DNA of 64,000 nucleotides, taken from the NCBI GenBank assembly GCA_018223365.1, contig JAGTTP010000002.1:62001-126000 (forward strand), read 5' to 3'. The stretch is from Clostridiaceae bacterium Marseille-Q4145. GTDB taxonomy: Bacteria; Bacillota; Clostridia; Lachnospirales; Lachnospiraceae. Below are positions 9,042-18,327 of the stretch, piece by piece. The notes beneath the pieces are model-generated. The model searched no databases. It was given only the letters and a program-made list of their open reading frames with translations, and was not told the origin of the DNA. Within the stretch, counting starts at the first letter, position 1; every line of letters begins with the position of its first letter. The position numbers and the translations under genes were made by a program.

Positions 9042-9069
9042 ATTATATCATGTCTTTCCTGATTGTCAA
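9042..9069 (-). promoter_or_regulatory. Sigma-A type promoter of the his operon
   Basis: On the minus strand TTGACA (9064-9069) and TATAAT (9042-9047) are both perfect consensus, separated by 16 bases. The -35 box overlaps the stop codon of recU at 9066-9068. The untranslated leader would be only about 55 bases, and I see no T-box or attenuator in it. Confidence 0.88.
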
Positions 9070-9605
9070 CCTTCGGTTTCTGTTTCCAGATCATAACTTA
9101 AAGGTTCCAGATAAGGCACCAGATAGCCCTTATCAGTGTCAAAAAAGTAAGCCGGATCCAGTTCTTCCATCCGAAAGCTCTTCCGTCCTCCCTCTTTTGC
9201 CCGGTTCCAGAAAATGAGCAGCTGGCGGATATGAAGATAATAAAACTTTTGCTCTGACGTATAGTAAATGATCAAAAATGCTTTTCCGCCCTGCTTTTCA
9301 AAATCTTCCATAAACTTCACCTGGTGCTCGTGGACATTCTGCAGCGGAAATGTCTTCACATCACATTCCTTGGCGTCAAAACAGACCGGAATTCCCTGTA
9401 CAGCTCCGATATAGTCCACCGTACTCTTCTGGTCAAAGTAGGCCAGAGTAATCTGATGGTGCGTCTTGTCGATCTTAATAGGAGTGATGGGGGTTGGTAC
9501 CTTCTGAATTAGAGCCAGTCCTTTTTCCCGATATTTTTCATTGGTACGGTTAATCATTTCCTCCAGCGTGGAACCTCTTAATCCTCTGGAATTCCATGTA
9601 CCCAT
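9066..9605 (-). CDS. recU: Holliday junction resolvase RecU
   Basis: 179 residues. RecU cuts four-way junctions during recombination and chromosome segregation in Firmicutes. The start MGTWNSRGLRGSTLEEMINR is the family signature. It is followed by KVPTPITPI, the catalytic STVDYIGAVQGIPVCFDAKE (Asp and Glu-x-Lys type metal residues), and HQVKFMEDFEKQGGKAFLII. The stop of the preceding synthase and the RecU start overlap as TAATG, with AAGGAG 10 bases upstream. It is the last gene of the 9066-15277 block. Confidence 0.94.
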   Translation of the reverse strand: MGTWNSRGLRGSTLEEMINRTNEKYREKGLALIQKVPTPITPIKIDKTHHQITLAYFDQKSTVDYIGAVQGIPVCFDAKECDVKTFPLQNVHEHQVKFMEDFEKQGGKAFLIIYYTSEQKFYYLHIRQLLIFWNRAKEGGRKSFRMEELDPAYFFDTDKGYLVPYLEPLSYDLETETEG

Positions 9606-10585
9606 TACTGCAGATCTCCTTTCGCTTTCATAAGATACTGCTTCATGAGTCCCGCCGGTTCTGCCTCAAAGCTTTTTTCTGACAGATTGTCAAGGGGCTC
9701 CGCTAATTCCGGGAATGTCAGTTTCCATGCATGGAGCATCTGATTTTTAATTCCATGTGTCTCCCGGAAAAATGCATTCACTTTTCGTTCTCCATACTTC
9801 GGATCTCCGATAATCGGGTGTCCGATGGAGGATAAGTGTGCGCGGATCTGATGGGATTTGCCTGTGACAAGTGTCACTTTCAAAAGTGTTGTCTCTCCCT
9901 CTGTATACAGAGGTTCGTACTCTGTAATAATGTGGGCTGCCCCTTCTGTTTCTTTCTGAAATATCTTCACCTGGTTGCTGTTCTCATCTTTCAGAAGATA
10001 CCCTTCCAGATGCTGACTCTCTGTCATAACTCCTTTTACCAGACAAAGGTAGTATTTATGAAGGCTCCGGTCTTTTAAAAGTGCTGCCATCTGCTGCAGC
10101 CCCGCCATGGATTTTCCACAGATCATCAGACCACTGGTATTCCGGTCCAGACGATTGCAGACCGACGGACGGAATGCCTTTGACTCTTCCTGTTTCCATT
10201 GTCCGCTCTTTTCCAGATATCCCAGCAGATATTCATTTAAGGATACATCCGAAGGTACCGATTTCTGGCTTAACATGCCTGCCGGTTTATTGATAAAGAT
10301 GACATTGCTGTCTTCATACACAATGTTCAGTTTTGCCATCGGGAACTTTTCCTTCGGCTGCACCTTTCCGGCAAATTTCTCGTAGGTCTCATCTGAGAGA
10401 AACAGCCGGATCTCGTCACCGCATTTCAGCTTTTCTGTGCCATCTGCTTTCTTTCCATTGAGTGTAATGTTTTTCTTGCGGAGCATTTTATAAAAAAAGG
10501 AGTTGGGAGCCTCCTTCAGATAAGCTCCCAGAAGCTTCACCAGACGCTGTCCCTCCTCCTGTTTATGGACGGTAATTAATTTCAT
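9605..10585 (-). CDS. RluA-family 23S rRNA pseudouridine synthase
   Basis: 326 residues. An N-terminal S4-like RNA-binding domain (residues ~10-75, YKMLRKKNITLNGKKADG) precedes the synthase domain. The catalytic Asp lies in VCNRLDRNTSGLMICGKS. Later motifs are YLCLVKG, TGKSHQIRAHL and GHPIIGDPKYG. It probably makes pseudouridine in 23S rRNA (RluC/RluD type); the exact target cannot be read from sequence. Start at ATG 10585 with AAAGGG upstream. The C-terminal ~40 residues extend past the usual synthase core. Confidence 0.88.
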   Translation of the reverse strand: MKLITVHKQEEGQRLVKLLGAYLKEAPNSFFYKMLRKKNITLNGKKADGTEKLKCGDEIRLFLSDETYEKFAGKVQPKEKFPMAKLNIVYEDSNVIFINKPAGMLSQKSVPSDVSLNEYLLGYLEKSGQWKQEESKAFRPSVCNRLDRNTSGLMICGKSMAGLQQMAALLKDRSLHKYYLCLVKGVMTESQHLEGYLLKDENSNQVKIFQKETEGAAHIITEYEPLYTEGETTLLKVTLVTGKSHQIRAHLSSIGHPIIGDPKYGERKVNAFFRETHGIKNQMLHAWKLTFPELAEPLDNLSEKSFEAEPAGLMKQYLMKAKGDLQ

Positions 10586-10602
10586 AAAATGAAACCCTTT
10601 CT

Positions 10603-11202
10603 CTATAAAGAAATGGACTGCAAAATATAGCTTACCACTTCATCTCTCGTCATGCCCGGACAACGCTCATCCTCCCGGAACGGGACCTCCTCCGGTTCTC
10701 TGGAAGCCAGTTCCTTTACACGGGTCAGATATGCCTTTTTGTCCTTCATGATCTTCACATTCTGTTTGTAGGAATTTTGCTTGAGAATGGCAGTCAGATG
10801 GGTTTCCACCGCTTTTGTATCGGTCTTCTCATCACTGCTGTATCCAAGCACCTCTCTGCCGGAAATGAGAATACAGTCCACCACAAAGTTTTTATCATAG
10901 GTGGTAAACACATTTTCATAAAGTACCAGCCGGCTGCCTCTTTCCGCTTCCATTTCTTCATAAAGCTTCCTCTCTATAGAATGATATCGGCTTGCCAGAA
11001 TGGCATGTACCACTTGATTGCATCCTGGAAGACAACCTACAATGGCAATGACTGTCACAATCTGCAAACGGGTCTTCATCACTACCCAGCCAATGAGGAA
11101 TACAAGAATCGGCACAGCCAGCATAACAGCCGACTTCTTCCACTCCTGTACTTTCAGTTTGTCAATGTATCCATAGGTTCCTTTTTCTAAACGTTTCTTC
11201 AT
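10603..11202 (-). CDS. Two-span membrane protein of unknown function
   Basis: 199 residues. A short basic N-terminus (MKKRLEKGTYGYIDKLKVQE) is followed by two adjacent hydrophobic segments (about residues 26-42 and 46-62). A soluble C-terminal domain of ~130 residues comes next and contains LVLYENVFTTYDKNFVVDCI and EVLGYSSDEKTDTKAVETHL. No catalytic motif stands out. Its ATG overlaps the ygiQ stop as TGATG, so it is translationally coupled. I do not recognise the family. Confidence 0.75.
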   Translation of the reverse strand: MKKRLEKGTYGYIDKLKVQEWKKSAVMLAVPILVFLIGWVVMKTRLQIVTVIAIVGCLPGCNQVVHAILASRYHSIERKLYEEMEAERGSRLVLYENVFTTYDKNFVVDCILISGREVLGYSSDEKTDTKAVETHLTAILKQNSYKQNVKIMKDKKAYLTRVKELASREPEEVPFREDERCPGMTRDEVVSYILQSISL

Positions 11203-13166
11203 CAGCTGTTCTTCTTTCTGTGGGTATTCCGAATGGTTTTCTTCTTTGGACGGACCGTTTCTTTGGTTCCACGTACCGGTGCTTTTCCGTTCCGGTTCTC
11301 TCCTGCAGAACTTTTACCTGTCTGGGATTTTCGACCATCCTTATGTTTTCCTTCCGGTGCAGGTGTTCCACCGCCCGGACGTAGCAGACATTTGGGGCCA
11401 AATCCAATGAGATCTTCCCGGCCTGCTTTCCGAAGAGCTTCCTTTACCAGCTCCCGGTTCTTCGGATTTCGATACTGGATCAGCGCACGCTGCATCTCCT
11501 TTTCATGAGGATTATGCGGCACATAGACCGGTTTCATAGTCCGGGGATCCAGTCCTGTATAATACATACAGGTGGAAATGGTGGATGGCGTCGGATAAAA
11601 ATCCTGCACCTGCTCCGGCATATAACCAAGGTCACGGCAGTATTCTGCCAGTTCCACAGCCTCTTTCATGGTACTTCCCGGATGAGAAGACATCAGATAT
11701 GGAACCAGATACTGCTTCAGACCCAGCTTTTCATTCATTTTCTTATAACGGCGGCAAAATTCCTCATAGACTGCCGCCTTCGGTTTTCCAAGGCAGGAAA
11801 GTACGGCATCCGATACATGCTCCGGTGCCACTTTCAACTGGCCGCTCACATGATACCGGCACAGTTCCTCCATAAACTGATCATTCTTATCTGCCAGTAC
11901 ATAATCAAATCGAATACCGGAACGGATAAAGACCTTCTTCACCTTTGGAAGTGCCCGCAGTTTTCTTAATAATGCGATATAATCCCGATGATCCGCCCGC
12001 AGATTCCGGCAAGGCTCCGGGAACAGACACTGTTTGTTGGGGCAGACTCCCTTGGTCATCTGCTTTTCACAGGCCGGGAACCGGAAATTGGCGGTTGGTC
12101 CGCCCACATCATGAATATATCCCTTAAAATCTTTCTCCTCCGTCATAAGCTTTGCCTCTTCGATCAGAGACTCATGGCTTCTGGACTGGATAATTCTGCC
12201 CTGATGGAAGGTCAGCGCACAAAAAGAACAGCCGCCAAAGCAGCCGCGGCAGCTGACCAGACTGAATTTCACCTCAGAAAATGCCGGGATACCGCCTGCA
12301 GCATCGTACATGGGATGCCAGGTTCTCATATAAGGCAGACTGTAGACTTCGTCCATTTCTTCCTGACTTAATGGCTCTGCTGCCGGATTCTGTACCACAA
12401 AACAATTGTCCGAATATGGTTCTACCAGCCGTTTCCCGGAAAATGGATCTGTATTGCAGTACTGTACATAAAAGCTTTCCGCATATTTTTTCTTATCGGT
12501 GCGCACTTCATCATAGGACGGAAGCATGGTATAATCACTGATTTCTTCCAGTGAGCGCACTTTGCATACCGTTCCCGGAATATACGTAATCTCCCGAATG
12601 GGAAGTCCCGCATCCAGGGCATCCGCAATGGCAATGATGGAGTGCTCTCCCATTCCATAGGAAATCAGATCTGCACCGCTTTCCATCAAAATGGATCTGC
12701 GCATGGAGTCTGACCAGTAATCATAATGAACCAGTCTTCGCAGAGAGGCCTCGATTCCTCCAGCAATAACCGGTACATGCTTGTATTTCTGCCGAATCAA
12801 ATTACAGTATACAATGACTGCCCGGTCCGGGCGTTTTCCCATCTCACCGCCGGGTGTGTAGGCATCGGTCTTCCGGTGCTTTTTCGCCACCGTATAATGA
12901 TTGACCATGGAATCCATGTTCCCGGCACTGACTAAAAATCCAAGCCGTGGCTCGCCAAGTGCCATAATGCTCTCTGCCTTCCGGTAATCCGGCTGTGCAA
13001 TGATGCCTACCGTATAGCCTCTTGCTTCCAATAGACGGCTGATAATAGCCGGGCCAAAGGACGGATGATCCACATAAGCGTCTCCGATCACATAGACAAA
13101 GTCCAGCTGGTCAATGTTCTGTTTTTTCATGTCTTCTCTGCTCACCGGCAGGAACCCATGTTTCAT
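11202..13166 (-). CDS. YgiQ family radical SAM protein (UPF0313)
   Basis: 654 residues. The N-terminal domain starts with the family pattern FVYVIGDAYVDHPSFGPAII. The radical-SAM cluster motif is CxxxCxxC at residues 309, 313 and 316 (CFGGCSFC), followed by FHQGRIIQSRSHESL. The C-terminal HPHEKEMQRALIQYRNPKN region is typical, and a lysine- and arginine-rich low-complexity tail of about 60 residues ends the protein. The biochemical role of YgiQ is not established. Start at ATG 13166 with GAAAGGA upstream. It lies 21 bases after the RsuA-type gene. Confidence 0.9.
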   Translation of the reverse strand: MKHGFLPVSREDMKKQNIDQLDFVYVIGDAYVDHPSFGPAIISRLLEARGYTVGIIAQPDYRKAESIMALGEPRLGFLVSAGNMDSMVNHYTVAKKHRKTDAYTPGGEMGKRPDRAVIVYCNLIRQKYKHVPVIAGGIEASLRRLVHYDYWSDSMRRSILMESGADLISYGMGEHSIIAIADALDAGLPIREITYIPGTVCKVRSLEEISDYTMLPSYDEVRTDKKKYAESFYVQYCNTDPFSGKRLVEPYSDNCFVVQNPAAEPLSQEEMDEVYSLPYMRTWHPMYDAAGGIPAFSEVKFSLVSCRGCFGGCSFCALTFHQGRIIQSRSHESLIEEAKLMTEEKDFKGYIHDVGGPTANFRFPACEKQMTKGVCPNKQCLFPEPCRNLRADHRDYIALLRKLRALPKVKKVFIRSGIRFDYVLADKNDQFMEELCRYHVSGQLKVAPEHVSDAVLSCLGKPKAAVYEEFCRRYKKMNEKLGLKQYLVPYLMSSHPGSTMKEAVELAEYCRDLGYMPEQVQDFYPTPSTISTCMYYTGLDPRTMKPVYVPHNPHEKEMQRALIQYRNPKNRELVKEALRKAGREDLIGFGPKCLLRPGGGTPAPEGKHKDGRKSQTGKSSAGENRNGKAPVRGTKETVRPKKKTIRNTHRKKNS

Positions 13167-13187
13167 ATTATTATCCTTTCATGCTGC

Positions 13188-13904
13188 TTAAGAAATACCA
13201 AGCAGCTCTCTTTCTTTCTCATTTAATGGACGATAGTCACCTGGAGCAAGTGTCTCATCCAGTGCAACCGCTCCCATGGACAGACGTTTTAAGTAGGTTA
13301 CTTTACAGCCTACCGCTTCAAACATCCGTTTTACCTGATGAAATCTTCCTTCATGGATCGTAATCCGGATTTCACTGGTCTCCGGTTCTGATGCCAGAAT
13401 CTCCAGCATCGCCGGTAACGTCTTCTTCTCATCACCGATATCCAGTCCCTCACGGAATCGCTCTATATGAGCTTCCGTTACGCTGCCAGCGATTTTCGCA
13501 TAATAGGTCTTGTCTACATGCTTCCGCGGGGATAATAATCGATGTGCCAGATCACCGTCATCTGTGAGCAGCAGAAATCCTTCCGTATCTTTATCAAGCC
13601 GTCCCACCGGAAAAATATCATCGCGTCGGTCTTCCGATTTTAAAAGATCAAGCACCGTTTTCTCCCGCTTATCTTCCGTGGCAGACACCACTCCTGCCGG
13701 TTTGTGAAGCATATAATAGACATATTTTTCATAGGAAGCTATTTTTCCCTGACAGGTTATCTGATCTTTGTGCTCGTCGATCTTCTGCTCCGGCTTCTTC
13801 GCCGCCACACCATTCACCATCACCTGTCCTTTTTTCAGCAGTTCTTTGACCTGGCTGCGGGTACCGAATCCTGTCTCACACAGGAATTTATCCAGACGCA
13901 TCAT
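13188..13904 (-). CDS. RsuA-family pseudouridine synthase
   Basis: 238 residues from the ATG at 13904. An S4 domain (MRLDKFLCETGFGTRSQVKE) is followed by the synthase core with catalytic Asp in FPVGRLDKDTEGFLLLTDDG and the RFHQVKRMFEAVGCKV motif. It probably modifies 16S rRNA (RsuA) or is a close paralogue. I prefer 13904 over the upstream ATG at 13919 because GGAGGA lies 7 bases before 13904, and the upstream ATG sits within that ribosome site. The start overlaps the rsmF stop as ATGA. Confidence 0.88.
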   Translation of the reverse strand: MMRLDKFLCETGFGTRSQVKELLKKGQVMVNGVAAKKPEQKIDEHKDQITCQGKIASYEKYVYYMLHKPAGVVSATEDKREKTVLDLLKSEDRRDDIFPVGRLDKDTEGFLLLTDDGDLAHRLLSPRKHVDKTYYAKIAGSVTEAHIERFREGLDIGDEKKTLPAMLEILASEPETSEIRITIHEGRFHQVKRMFEAVGCKVTYLKRLSMGAVALDETLAPGDYRPLNEKERELLGIS

Positions 13905-15277
13905 GCGTTCATCCTCCATCCGGAGAAATATTTATTCCGAAGAGTTCCGCGGATCAGTTTACCCCAGCCCAGCGGATATCCATCCACACAGACCAAATGC
14001 CATCCCGCATCGCGGGTACTCTCGCCATCCTCGATCTCGATGGTCTCGCCTTTCAGATAACGAAGAATCCGCTCATCCGCTGCCGGAAGATCAATCACGG
14101 ATGCATATTCCTGCTTCTTTAGTACCATGGCAAAGGCCTGACTCGGTTCAAATCGTTTCTTCAGAAGTTCTCCCATATAGAGACCGGAACGCAGGAACCT
14201 GAGTCCCTTACATCCTTTCAAACCCTCCGGCATAAGAAATACCTTCGTGTCTTTTACCTGAATCTGTGTTTTTTCAAGGGGCATGGAGACATCCTTTAAG
14301 AAATCCTCCAACTCTGCCGGAAGTTTTGCAGGCTTTGCCGCACCTTCCATGGCATTGGATGTCCGCTCCCCGTCTTTCGTGAGCAGCGCCAGAAAATGTC
14401 CTTCCCCGTCAATCTTATGCGGAAACAGACGTACGCAATGCTCCAACGGGAATTTGCTGCCTACCAGTTCCGGTTTCCCCGGGCAGAATCCTTCACACCA
14501 CGGAATCTCTTCCAGATGAAATTCCGGATGATTGGAAAGAAAATAATCCATACTTCCTTCATTTTCCAATTTTGAAAACGTACAGGTGGAGTACAGCATC
14601 GTGCCGCCCGGCTTTAGAAGATTCGCTGCCTGATCCAGAATCTCCCGCTGCATTTTGGAAAATACTTCCGGACCCTGACGCTCCCATGCTGGAATCATAT
14701 GTGCCTGCTTACGGAACATCCCCTCTCCGGAACAGGGTGCATCAATAAGGATTTTATCAAAATATTCATGGAAATACCGGTCAAGCTTATCTCCCATTTC
14801 ACTGGTCACCAGAATATTGGGAAGACCAAACACTTCCAGATTCTTCAGAAGTGCCTTCGTACGGGATGCACTGGCATCATTAGCCACCAGAAGTCCCGTA
14901 TGATTAAGCTTTGCTCCCAGCTCTGTTGCCTTTCCGCCAGGTGCTGCACAAAGATCCAGCACCCGCTCTCCTTCTTCTATCGGAAGTACGCTAGCAGGCG
15001 TCATGGCACTTGGCTCCTGAATATAATAAAGACCTGCATAATAATAAGGATGCTTTGTCGGTGCATCCTCTTCTGTATAATAATAACCGTTTGGTGTCCA
15101 AGGAACTCTGCGAAGACTCTTAAACGGATTGATCCGCTCAAATTCCTCCACGGAAATCTTGGATGTGTTCACTCTCAATCCCGTAAACTTCGGTTTTTCG
15201 TAGCTTTCCAGATACTCGTCCAGTTCCGGTCCTAAGATTTCTCTCATATTTTCAATAAATGACTGGGGAAGATTCAT
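13901..15277 (-). CDS. rsmF: RsmB/RsmF-type rRNA cytosine-C5 methyltransferase
   Basis: 458 residues. A SAM-dependent m5C methyltransferase of the NOL1/NOP2/Sun family. The SAM loop is LDLCAAPGGKATELG (residues ~107-121). The two catalytic cysteines are in DAPCSGEG (179-186) and STCTFS (230-235). The C-terminal ~150 residues form the extra RNA-binding region (RsmF_methylt_CI and PUA-like) ending GTLRNKYFSGWRMNA. Length and layout fit Firmicute RsmF homologues. It is the first gene of its block, with a promoter at 15364-15392. Confidence 0.9.
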   Translation of the reverse strand: MNLPQSFIENMREILGPELDEYLESYEKPKFTGLRVNTSKISVEEFERINPFKSLRRVPWTPNGYYYTEEDAPTKHPYYYAGLYYIQEPSAMTPASVLPIEEGERVLDLCAAPGGKATELGAKLNHTGLLVANDASASRTKALLKNLEVFGLPNILVTSEMGDKLDRYFHEYFDKILIDAPCSGEGMFRKQAHMIPAWERQGPEVFSKMQREILDQAANLLKPGGTMLYSTCTFSKLENEGSMDYFLSNHPEFHLEEIPWCEGFCPGKPELVGSKFPLEHCVRLFPHKIDGEGHFLALLTKDGERTSNAMEGAAKPAKLPAELEDFLKDVSMPLEKTQIQVKDTKVFLMPEGLKGCKGLRFLRSGLYMGELLKKRFEPSQAFAMVLKKQEYASVIDLPAADERILRYLKGETIEIEDGESTRDAGWHLVCVDGYPLGWGKLIRGTLRNKYFSGWRMNA

Positions 15278-15601
15278 TCCTGCTGCCTCATTCTTTCTGA
15301 ATAGATATCTATATTTACACTTTTCCGTCCATCTTAATACTGTCTGTCGGAAACTATCATAATATTATATTGGATTTTTCCATGAAAAGCAATACAGAGT
15401 CGGCTACGCTGGCAACCGACCCTGTAAATTGTTATTAGCATACTGCCGATCAAATCGCAAATAGTACTGTTTCTGGACTTTCTGACCTCGCAAACTATGT
15501 TTGTTTGGGCGTATGAAATATTAACTTGCATTTCTGCCCATTTGCTCTACTTCTCAGTCTGAATTTTTACTGATTTTGTGCTGTTTTCAGCTTTATTGAA
15601 G
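15278..15601. other. Intergenic stretch between rsmF and the first IS
   Basis: 324 bases without a convincing gene. It holds the rsmF promoter and a short GTCGG / CCGAC hairpin near 15399-15420. A 65-residue open frame at 15334-15531 has no ribosome site or recognisable protein character. The IS-proximal part is AT-rich. Confidence 0.6.
15364..15392 (-). promoter_or_regulatory. Promoter upstream of rsmF
   Basis: Minus-strand TTGCTT (15387-15392), a 17-base spacer, then TATAAT (15364-15369). It lies 87 bases before the rsmF start and likely drives rsmF through recU. Confidence 0.7.
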
Positions 15602-15695
15602 TGGTAAGCTAAAAGTAGACACTATCCAAAAAATTGTAAACAAGTGGTATACTTTGATCAACAAGTATATTTCTTGTTGCACAGGAGGTGTATCT

Positions 15696-16070
15696 ATGAT
15701 CCCAAAAGAACAGCGCATAGCCATTGCCAAAGAAATTGTAGACGGTTCTCTCTCTAGTCGTGAAGCTGCTGAAAAGTATGGTATTTCAAAATCATTGGCA
15801 GCTAAATATGCAACAGATTATCGTCGAGAAAACGGCTTACCCGTGAGAACATCCACTCCGCGTACCCCGGAGACGAAAGCAATTATGTTAAAATCTTCCA
15901 ATGATTCGTTCCATTTGGAAGATTATCAGTCAATGACAAAAGATCAATTGATTGAAGAACTTATTAAATCAAAAATCAATGAAGCCAGGGCAAAAAAAGG
16001 GTACGAAGTGAAAGGGGATGGTCAAAACAAGGAGTTCATTTCTTTAAGCAGCAAGAATTCGAAATCGTGA
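15696..16070 (+). CDS. IS3-family transposase OrfA (helix-turn-helix)
   Basis: 124 residues from ATG 15696, which has AGGAGGTG 5 bases upstream. The frame is open from 15654, but the upstream part has no ribosome site. An HTH lies at residues ~18-45 (SSREAAEKYGISKSLAAKYA) and would bind the element ends. The C-terminal part, EDYQSMTKDQLIEELIKSKI, is charged and likely helical. It ends as TGATG at the OrfB start. Confidence 0.88.
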   Translation: MIPKEQRIAIAKEIVDGSLSSREAAEKYGISKSLAAKYATDYRRENGLPVRTSTPRTPETKAIMLKSSNDSFHLEDYQSMTKDQLIEELIKSKINEARAKKGYEVKGDGQNKEFISLSSKNSKS

Positions 16071-16921
16071 TGGAACTTTCAAAAGAATTTCCTGTTGCGG
16101 TTCTTTGCCGATTAATGAATGTAAATCGAAGTGGCTTTTACAAGTGGAAAAAACGCCTGGAACATCCTTCAAAACGACTGTTATCCTTTGTAAGTGATCT
16201 GGCATTATTCAAGGAATACCATGCTAAATATCCATCACATGGCTATCGCTGGCTTAATGCCAAGATTCGTTTAGATACAGGACTAAAAATGTCTGATCAG
16301 TATGCTCATAAGTGTTGTAAAACGGCAGGGATTATGAGCATATCCAAGCATTACCGCTATAAGAAGCCAGGAGATCCATTCAAGGTGTATCCGAACCTAA
16401 TGGCAACCGGGTTAAATATCACCGGACCATTGCAGTGTATCACAAGTGACATGACTGCATTTCGATTAAAAGGGGGTTATTATGAATTGACCTTGTATAT
16501 GGATCTTTGGAATAATGAAATCCTGTCATACTCGCTTTCAGGTCGCAAAGGAGACAGAATGACATATATAAGTGGTCTAAAAGACTTGATTTCCATCAAG
16601 CAAAAGTATCCTGGTCTGGAAATGATTCTTCATACAGATCAGGGATCGGTCTATGCATCTAAGGACTTTAATGAGCTTTTGCCTTTATATAACATCGTTC
16701 ATTCTATGTCCAGAGCCGGAACCCCAACAGATAATGCAGCAATGGAGGCGATTAATGGTTGGATCAAAACAGAGATGTTTACAGATCTGCACATAACCAG
16801 CAATGAAAACATTGAGAATGAGATAAAAGAGTATATTACGTTCTTTAATGAAGAAAGACCTGCATACTCATTAAACTATTTGACACCAAAACAATATAAG
16901 GAGTACTATGCTCAGTTTTGA
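16070..16921 (+). CDS. IS3-family transposase OrfB (DDE integrase)
   Basis: 283 residues from ATG 16070. The rve catalytic core carries the DDE triad: Asp in CITSDMTAF, Asp in ILHTDQGSVYAS, and Glu in NAAMEAINGWIKTEMF. An N-terminal HTH_21-like part (SRNVNRSGFYKW-type region, here MNVNRSGFYKWKKRL) is also present. The C-terminal YITFFNEERPAYSLNYLTP is the standard family ending. No internal stop; likely active. Confidence 0.92.
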   Translation: MELSKEFPVAVLCRLMNVNRSGFYKWKKRLEHPSKRLLSFVSDLALFKEYHAKYPSHGYRWLNAKIRLDTGLKMSDQYAHKCCKTAGIMSISKHYRYKKPGDPFKVYPNLMATGLNITGPLQCITSDMTAFRLKGGYYELTLYMDLWNNEILSYSLSGRKGDRMTYISGLKDLISIKQKYPGLEMILHTDQGSVYASKDFNELLPLYNIVHSMSRAGTPTDNAAMEAINGWIKTEMFTDLHITSNENIENEIKEYITFFNEERPAYSLNYLTPKQYKEYYAQF

Positions 16922-17015
16922 GTGTATAAAAAATGAAAAAAGTGTCTACTTTTTGTTGACTAGTGCATATCCTGGAATTTCTTAGAAATGCAACAGTATT
17001 GTGGGTGTTATGGTT

Positions 17016-18249
17016 TGATGTTGTATAAATAAAGTTGACACCTTATTCTCAAGGAATTCATGTATAATAAAAGAGAATAAGGAGGAACTCTCAATGTCAC
17101 GAACCCAACGTAAATACGACCAGGAATATAAGATCCAGGCTGTCAAACTTGCCAAAGAAATCGGCGGTGCTAAGGCAGCCAAAGAATTAGGTATCCCAGA
17201 AGGAACCATCCACACATGGCTGAAAGCAGTTAGAGCAGGCACATTGGATATTGGCGACGGTGCACATACTCCGGAAAGCGCGATGAGTCTTGCTGAGGAG
17301 CTTGCCATGCTCCGCAAACGCGTTAAAGATCAGGACAAAGAAATCCGGCGTCTGAAAGAGGAAAATGAATTTCTCGAGGAAGCAAGCGCTTTTTTCGCAG
17401 CCAGCCGTCGGAAGTCAGCAAGAACCAAAGAATGATGTTCATTGCCATAAAAACGAAAGACGGCGTGATTAAGGGAAAACTCTCATTCTATTGCCGGATG
17501 CTTGGCGTCAGCCGCCAGGGTTTCTACAAATATCTTGCTATTAAAGATCGCCCTTGGAAATATCAGGATCTTGCTGATGCCATGAGAGTGATCCATGCTG
17601 AGGATGAATGCAATGATACCTATGGACGTATTCGCATGTACCAAGCACTGCTCCTTAAGAATCCGACGGGAATCAAGATCCCCAGTGAACGAACCGTTTA
17701 CAGGGTTATGGATGAAATAGGACTTGTCCATCGGCCAAAGCGCAAGCCAAATGGCATTACCAAGGCTGATCGGGAAGCACGTAAGTCAGATGATCTTCTG
17801 AAGAGAGAGTTCAAGGCTGATAAGCCACTTGAAAAATGCGTAACTGATATCACAGAAATCAAGGCAAAAGATGGAAAACTGTATGTTTCAGCCATCTTCG
17901 ACTGCTTTGATTCCAGCGTTCTGGGACTGGCAATGGAAACAAACATGAAGGCAACTCTGTGTGAGCATACACTGGATAATGCCTATCTGGCGCATCCTGA
18001 TCTGCGAGGTGCCATTGTGCACTCCGACAGAGGAAGACAATATACCAGTGAAACCTACCGTCAGGCGCTTTCTAAATATGGCATTATACAAAGCATGAAC
18101 AGTGATGGTGGCAGGTGCCACGATAATGCTCGATGTGAAAGCATGTGGGCCAGAATGAAAAGCGAGCTTCTCTATGACCGCTACAATACGGAAAGCCTGA
18201 CCACGGATGAGCTGAGAGTTCTTATTTGGAGATATTTCATCAGTTACTG
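17016..18249 (+). mobile_element. IS3-family element, copy 1, right end missing
   Basis: The left end starts TGATGTTGTATAAATAAAG. It matches copy 2 for 1,234 bases (offset exactly 1,234) with every translated frame identical. It stops inside orfB, where the left end of copy 2 follows directly. The 139 bases corresponding to 19484-19622 are missing. A 53-base spacer (16963-17015) separates it from the first element. Confidence 0.88.
17094..17435 (+). CDS. IS3-family transposase OrfA, copy 1
   Basis: 113 residues, identical to the frame at 18328. An HTH_Tnp_1 domain (KYDQEYKIQAVKLAKEIGG; KELGIPEGTIHTWLK) precedes a C-terminal leucine-zipper-like coiled coil (ELAMLRKRVKDQDKEIRRLK). ATG at 17094 after AAGGAGGAAC. 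Overlaps OrfB as ATGA. Confidence 0.92.
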   Translation: MSRTQRKYDQEYKIQAVKLAKEIGGAKAAKELGIPEGTIHTWLKAVRAGTLDIGDGAHTPESAMSLAEELAMLRKRVKDQDKEIRRLKEENEFLEEASAFFAASRRKSARTKE

Positions 18250-18262
18250 TGATGTTGTATAA
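17432..18262 (+). pseudogene. IS3-family transposase OrfB, copy 1, C-terminally truncated
   Basis: 276 residues against 302 in copy 2. The two proteins are identical through LIWRYFISY. Copy 1 then runs into the left end of copy 2 and ends CDVV. The DDE residues (TDIT, HSDRG, CESMWARMKSE) are retained, but the last 30 residues, with the conserved C-terminal ending, are lost. Whether the protein still works is unknown; the element itself lacks a right end and cannot transpose alone. Confidence 0.85.
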
Positions 18263-18327
18263 ATAAAGTTGACACCTTATTCTCAAGGAATTCATGTATA
18301 ATAAAAGAGAATAAGGAGGAACTCTCA

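Larger units (their letters stand above)
15602..16962 (+). mobile_element. IS3-family insertion sequence (first element)
   Basis: About 1.36 kb carrying two overlapping frames. The terminal inverted repeats share an exact 13-base core AAAAGTAGACACT (15611-15623 left, 16941-16953 right, inverted), extending outward to 20 bases with three mismatches. The outer limits are set by the usual TG start of IS3 ends and could be off by a few bases. I found no matching target duplication, so the flanks may have rearranged. Both genes look intact. Confidence 0.85.

Noticed and set aside
15334..15531. 65-residue open frame on the minus strand
   Set aside because: No ribosome site, Cys/Ile-rich random-looking translation, and it overlaps the rsmF promoter.
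16963..17015. 53-base gap between the IS elements considered as a target duplication or attachment site
   Set aside because: No short direct repeat matches the flanks of either element.
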